From the NCBI GenBank assembly GCA_964529795.1, contig CAZGXM010000095.1, positions 1 through 6,706 on the forward strand: 6,706 bases of DNA. Direction: 5' to 3'. Positions 4,116 to 6,706 of this stretch are shown here, in pieces. The notes under the pieces are model-generated. The model was given only the letters and a program-made list of their open reading frames with translations, did not search any database and was not told where the DNA came from. Every line of letters begins with the position of its first letter. Position 1 is the stretch's first letter. Origin of the DNA: CAZGXM01 sp964529795 (lineage in GTDB: Bacteria > Bacillota > JADQBR01). Made by a program: the position numbers and the translations under genes.

Positions 4116-4143
4116 ATTATAATAATTCTTGACTTACGGTCAA
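4116..4143 (-). promoter_or_regulatory. codY promoter
   Basis: On the minus strand TTGACC (4143-4138), a 16-bp spacer and a perfect TATAAT (4121-4116). The start is expected near 4109, giving a leader of about 40 nt before the codY ATG. Confidence 0.65.
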
Positions 4144-4250
4144 CCCTGACTTGACTATAGTTTTTTACATTTCTCAACTTATATAATTAATTCAGGTGGT
4201 TTTTTAAAAAAGGCTCTCTAATTTCATTATAAACGCCCACAGCTATTTGA

Positions 4251-4290
4251 GCAAAGTTTTGCAAATTATTATATATTATTAACTTTGCAA
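4251..4290. repeat. Inverted repeat in the codY-serC intergenic region
   Basis: GCAAAGTT (4251-4258) and AACTTTGC (4281-4288) are perfect complements 22 nt apart. A second overlapping pair is TTGCAAA (4259-4265) with TTTGCAA (4284-4290). The 338-bp gap between codY and serC otherwise holds only the two promoters, the two CodY-like boxes and AT-rich DNA. This could be a regulator site or a small hairpin; no coding potential is seen here. Confidence 0.4.
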
Positions 4291-4343
4291 TTATTTAAAC
4301 GAATAAGACATTGGCTGTTTTAGCGAGAATTTGACAAAAACCT

Positions 4344-4372
4344 TTGAGTCTTAACCGCGTTTCAATTATAAT
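4344..4372 (+). promoter_or_regulatory. serC promoter
   Basis: TTGAGT (4344-4349), a 17-bp spacer and a perfect TATAAT (4367-4372). The start is expected near 4379, leaving a short leader of about 29 nt before the serC ATG. Confidence 0.65.
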
Positions 4373-4383
4373 GTGAAATAAAT

Positions 4384-4398
4384 AATTTTCAGTAAAGG
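4384..4398. promoter_or_regulatory. Candidate CodY box overlapping the serC ribosome binding site
   Basis: AATTTTCAGTAAAGG, 12 of 15 to the CodY consensus AATTTTCWGAAAATT with the first nine positions perfect. It starts about 5 nt after the predicted transcription start and overlaps AAAGGAG (4394-4400). Part of the 3' mismatch is explained by the need to keep the ribosome binding site. Confidence 0.45.
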
Positions 4399-4407
4399 AG
4401 TTTTTTT

Positions 4408-5490
4408 ATGGGCAAAAGAGTTTTCAACTTTTATGCGGGACCGGCAACACTGCCGGAAACAGTTTTGGAAAAAGCTAAATCAGAATTGTTGGATTACCGT
4501 CAGTCAGGCATGTCGGTAATGGAAATGAGCCACCGCTCTGCGCCAATAGAAGAAATAATTTCTTCCGCTGAAGCCAATTTGAAAGAACTGCTGCAAATCC
4601 CCGAAGATTACCGGGTATTATTTTTACAAGGCGGGGCCAGTTCCCAGTTTTTTATGGTGCCGTTCAACTTCCTGGCTGAAGGTTTGACCGCCAATTATGT
4701 CGTCACCGGCAGTTTCGCCGAAAAAGCATACAAAGAGGCAGTAAAAGTGGGCGAGGTACATATCGCCGGCTCCACAAAAGAGGAAAACCACCGGCGCATC
4801 ACCACGCCCGCAGAAATTGCGTTAAGTAATAACCCTGCCTACCTGCACATTACTTCAAACAATACAATTTACGGCACCCAGTGGCAGGATTTCCCCGACT
4901 TGGACGTTCCCCTGGTGGCGGATATGTCCAGTGACATTTTATCCCGGCCTTTTGACGTATCTAAATTTGACTTGATTTATGCCGGTGCCCAGAAAAATTT
5001 GGGTCCTGCCGGTGTCACCGTGGTAATAATCAGTAAAAAATTCCTGGAAATCAGCACTGAAAAGAAACTGCCGACCATGCTTAAATACGCTGCCCACGCG
5101 GAAAAAAATTCGCTCTACAATACACCGCCCACTTTCCCCATTTATATTGTTGACCTGGTACTGGAATGGTTGAAAGACCTGGGTGGTTTGCAAAAAATTG
5201 CAGCGCTGAACCAACACAAGGCAAACCTCATTTACGGAGTGATTGACGAAAGTGCGGATTTTTACCGGGGTCATGCTGTCAAAGACCGCTCATTAATGAA
5301 CGTTACCTTCCGCCTGCCGAGTGAAGAACTGGAAAAACGCTTTGTTCAGGAAGCAGCGGAAAAAGGCCTGGTGGGACTGAAGGGACACCGTTCCGTTGGC
5401 GGTATTCGTGCCTCCATATACAACGCCATGCCTGTGGAAGGTTGCGAAGCGCTGGCCAATTTCATGGTAGAATTCAGGAAAAAAGCCTGA
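4408..5490 (+). CDS. serC: Phosphoserine aminotransferase
   Basis: A 360-aa PLP-dependent class V aminotransferase that converts 3-phosphohydroxypyruvate plus glutamate to 3-phosphoserine and 2-oxoglutarate, the second step of serine synthesis. It can also act in pyridoxal phosphate synthesis. Family motifs are N-F-Y-A-G-P-A-T-L-P-E at the N-terminus, GMSVMEMSHRS, the PLP phosphate-binding L-Q-G-G-A-S-S-Q-F (73-81), H-I-T-S-N-N-T-I-Y-G-T-Q-W, V-A-D-M-S-S-D-I-L-S-R, and A-G-A-Q-K-N-L-G-P-A-G with the Schiff-base Lys at 196. The C-terminal G-H-R-S-V-G-G-I-R-A-S-I-Y-N-A substrate loop is intact. Length is normal. The ATG follows AAAGGAG by 7 nt. It is divergent from codY and not followed by serA, the usual partner, so that enzyme must be encoded elsewhere. 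A terminator (5575-5597) separates it from apgM. Confidence 0.97.
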   Translation: MGKRVFNFYAGPATLPETVLEKAKSELLDYRQSGMSVMEMSHRSAPIEEIISSAEANLKELLQIPEDYRVLFLQGGASSQFFMVPFNFLAEGLTANYVVTGSFAEKAYKEAVKVGEVHIAGSTKEENHRRITTPAEIALSNNPAYLHITSNNTIYGTQWQDFPDLDVPLVADMSSDILSRPFDVSKFDLIYAGAQKNLGPAGVTVVIISKKFLEISTEKKLPTMLKYAAHAEKNSLYNTPPTFPIYIVDLVLEWLKDLGGLQKIAALNQHKANLIYGVIDESADFYRGHAVKDRSLMNVTFRLPSEELEKRFVQEAAEKGLVGLKGHRSVGGIRASIYNAMPVEGCEALANFMVEFRKKA

Positions 5491-5534
5491 TATAAAACTT
5501 CAGTCCACTACTGCTCCGCGCAGGCCTACGGCAA

Positions 5535-5548
5535 CGGGTGGTACAGCG
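5535..5548 (+). promoter_or_regulatory. T-box-like sequence, probably a remnant leader
   Basis: CGGGTGGTACAGCG matches 12 of 14 positions of the T-box consensus AGGGTGGNACCGCG, which binds the uncharged tRNA acceptor end. It is followed after 26 nt by an intrinsic terminator, the normal order in T-box leaders, and GGGT (5536-5539) can pair with ACCC (5579-5582) as a short antiterminator. Only 44 nt separate it from the serC stop, so there is no room for the specifier-bearing Stem I of a full T-box riboswitch. A decayed leader, or chance, are the main readings. Confidence 0.3.
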
Positions 5549-5574
5549 GGCCTAACGTTTAACAACAGGCTGAT

Positions 5575-5597
5575 CGGGACCCACAGGTCCCGTTTTT
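5575..5597 (+). terminator. Rho-independent terminator after serC
   Basis: CGGGACC (5575-5581) pairs with GGTCCCG (5586-5592) over a 4-nt loop, followed by TTTTTCTTT. A classic intrinsic terminator between serC and apgM. Confidence 0.92.
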
Positions 5598-5681
5598 CTT
5601 TATCGGAAAAGTGCCGATATTAGAAGGAATACCGCCCATTCAGCGTGAAACTTATATCAAAGGAAAAAGGAGGCCCAATCA

Positions 5682-6706
5682 ATGAAGTATATAGTTATCT
5701 TAGGGGATGGAATGGCAGATTACCCTATTCCGGCGCTTAACAATCTCACCCCGCTTCAATACGCTAACACACCCAACATGGACAAATTGGCTGCTACAAG
5801 CCACTTGGGTATGGTAACCACAGTGCCCCGTGGATTTGCGCCGGGAAGCGATGTGGCAAACCTCTCCGTCATCGGATATCACCCCGAATTATATTACACG
5901 GGCAGGTCACCGTTGGAGGCCATCAGCATGGGAATAGATTTGCAGCCCGGTGATGTTTCCTTTCGCTGTAATTTGGTAACTCTATCAGATGAAGAAAAAT
6001 ATGAGCAGAAGATAATGTTGGATTACTGTGCCGGGGAAATTTCCTCCGGGGAAGCGGCTCAAATAATTAATACCGTCAATGAAAATATGGTAAATGAAAA
6101 CATCAATTTCTACCCGGGTATCAGTTACCGGCATCTTATGGTCTGGCGTGGCGGCCGGGGAAAGCAGCAGTGCACACCGCCCCACGACATTGCTGGCAAG
6201 GTAATTTTTGACTACCTACCCAAAGGTGAAGACAGCGATAAACTAGTTACATTGATGAAAAACAGTTTTCAGTTGTTAAAAAATCATCCGCTTAACCAAG
6301 TCAGAAAAGCATGCGGGAAAAATCCTGCAAACTCCATCTGGCTCTGGGGGCAGGGCACCAAACCGGAAATGCCTGCCTTCAAGGACCTTTACGGGCTGGA
6401 CGGCGCCATGATTTCCGCAGTAGACCTGACAAAAGGCATCGCCCTGGCCATCGGCTTGAAAGTGATTGACGTACCCGGTACAACGGGGAACATTCAGACA
6501 AATTTCCCGGGTAAAGCCCACGCCGCTCTGAAAACATTGGCAGAGGATTGCGATTTTGTATACGTGCATGTAGAGGCGCCGGACGAGGCAGGCCACCAGG
6601 GAGATTTGGAAACCAAGATTAAGGCTATTGAAGCCATTGACAAGCAGGTGCTGGGGGAAATCACTTCCGGAATGGATTCCCTGGATGACTATAAACTGCT
6701 ATTGTT
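5682..6706 (+). CDS. apgM: Archaeal-type cofactor-independent phosphoglycerate mutase (ApgM), truncated by window edge
   Basis: The frame is open from ATG 5682 to the window end, giving 341 residues of an expected 400 or so; the C-terminus lies outside. It starts MKYIVILGDGMADYP, with the metal ligand D9 in G-D-G-M-A-D. The active-site segment P-G-S-D-V-A-N-L-S-V-I-G-Y follows, with candidate nucleophile S56. Then come W-L-W-G-Q-G-T-K-P and a metal-binding stretch H-V-E-A-P-D-E-A-G-H-Q-G-D with E298, D301 and H305. These are hallmarks of the alkaline-phosphatase-superfamily ApgM group, which interconverts 2- and 3-phosphoglycerate in the cytoplasm. In Peptococcaceae and relatives, members of this group have also been annotated as a proposed homoserine kinase in threonine synthesis. 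The downstream gene, not visible, would help decide. AAGGAGG precedes the ATG at normal spacing. It probably has its own transcription start after the terminator at 5575-5597. Confidence 0.93.
   Translation, partial: MKYIVILGDGMADYPIPALNNLTPLQYANTPNMDKLAATSHLGMVTTVPRGFAPGSDVANLSVIGYHPELYYTGRSPLEAISMGIDLQPGDVSFRCNLVTLSDEEKYEQKIMLDYCAGEISSGEAAQIINTVNENMVNENINFYPGISYRHLMVWRGGRGKQQCTPPHDIAGKVIFDYLPKGEDSDKLVTLMKNSFQLLKNHPLNQVRKACGKNPANSIWLWGQGTKPEMPAFKDLYGLDGAMISAVDLTKGIALAIGLKVIDVPGTTGNIQTNFPGKAHAALKTLAEDCDFVYVHVEAPDEAGHQGDLETKIKAIEAIDKQVLGEITSGMDSLDDYKLLL

Noticed and set aside
1042..4322. Shared 10-mer ACATTGGCTG followed by similar bases at about 1043 and 4309
   Set aside because: Only about 15 similar bases, in unrelated contexts and without structure; likely chance.
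4331..4336. A perfect TTGACA as the -35 of serC
   Set aside because: It lies 30 bp from the TATAAT at 4367, too far; TTGAGT at 4344 has the correct 17-bp spacing, and nothing like a -10 lies 17 bp after TTGACA.
4939..5274. Open frames on the minus strand inside serC and similar antisense frames inside the FAH gene, codY and apgM
   Set aside because: They lack ribosome binding sites and recognisable families and are shadows of well-supported genes.

Overview
The window looks like chromosomal DNA of a low-to-mid GC anaerobic Firmicute, most likely of the Peptococcaceae/Desulfotomaculum type. The basis is a canonical CodY regulator, strong AGGAGG-type ribosome binding sites, a Bacillus-type SerC, a DUF3243 (YmfJ-like) protein, an archaeal-type phosphoglycerate mutase (ApgM), and two genes that appear to use in-frame UGA as selenocysteine. 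Placement below class is inference.

Left part (1-1300): two short divergent gene groups. On the minus strand, reading leftward, come a decayed D-2-hydroxyacid dehydrogenase remnant (547-759), a glutaredoxin-like gene whose active site reads U-P-H-C with U encoded by TGA (288-521), a small four-cysteine protein (63-275) and a strong terminator. On the plus strand come a 44-aa five-cysteine protein (907-1041) and a two-helix membrane protein of the DUF2892/YgaP-like type (1080-1298), whose conserved Cys of the C-P-x-Y-x-L-L-G motif is also encoded by TGA. Both TGAs are followed by a hairpin with a GU in its apical loop at exactly the same distance (nucleotides 27-28 counting the U of UGA as 1), as expected for bacterial SECIS elements. 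Conventional gene calling would miss the first gene and truncate the second, so this pair is the main discovery of the window.

Middle part (1300-3270): an intergenic stretch with a hairpin, a G-quadruplex-type G-run cluster, a CRP/FNR-like palindrome and a promoter, leading to a DUF3243 gene (1482-1754). A bidirectional terminator separates it from a convergent 4-oxalocrotonate tautomerase-like gene (1807-1992, minus). Divergent from that are a small zinc-ribbon protein (2098-2301) and a fumarylacetoacetate hydrolase-family enzyme (2379-3251), which converges on codY with a shared terminator hairpin.

Right part (3272-6706): codY (minus) and serC (plus) are divergent across a 338-bp AT-rich intergenic region. 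Each has a good sigma-A promoter, and each has a 12/15 match to the CodY box just downstream of the predicted start site. This suggests codY autoregulation and CodY control of serine biosynthesis. After serC there is a T-box-like 14-mer (12/14 to the consensus) without a full leader, then a strong terminator, then apgM running off the right edge. The right part is therefore central carbon/amino-acid metabolism (3-phosphoglycerate to serine) with its nutrient regulator, and the left part is a small thiol/selenol redox cluster.
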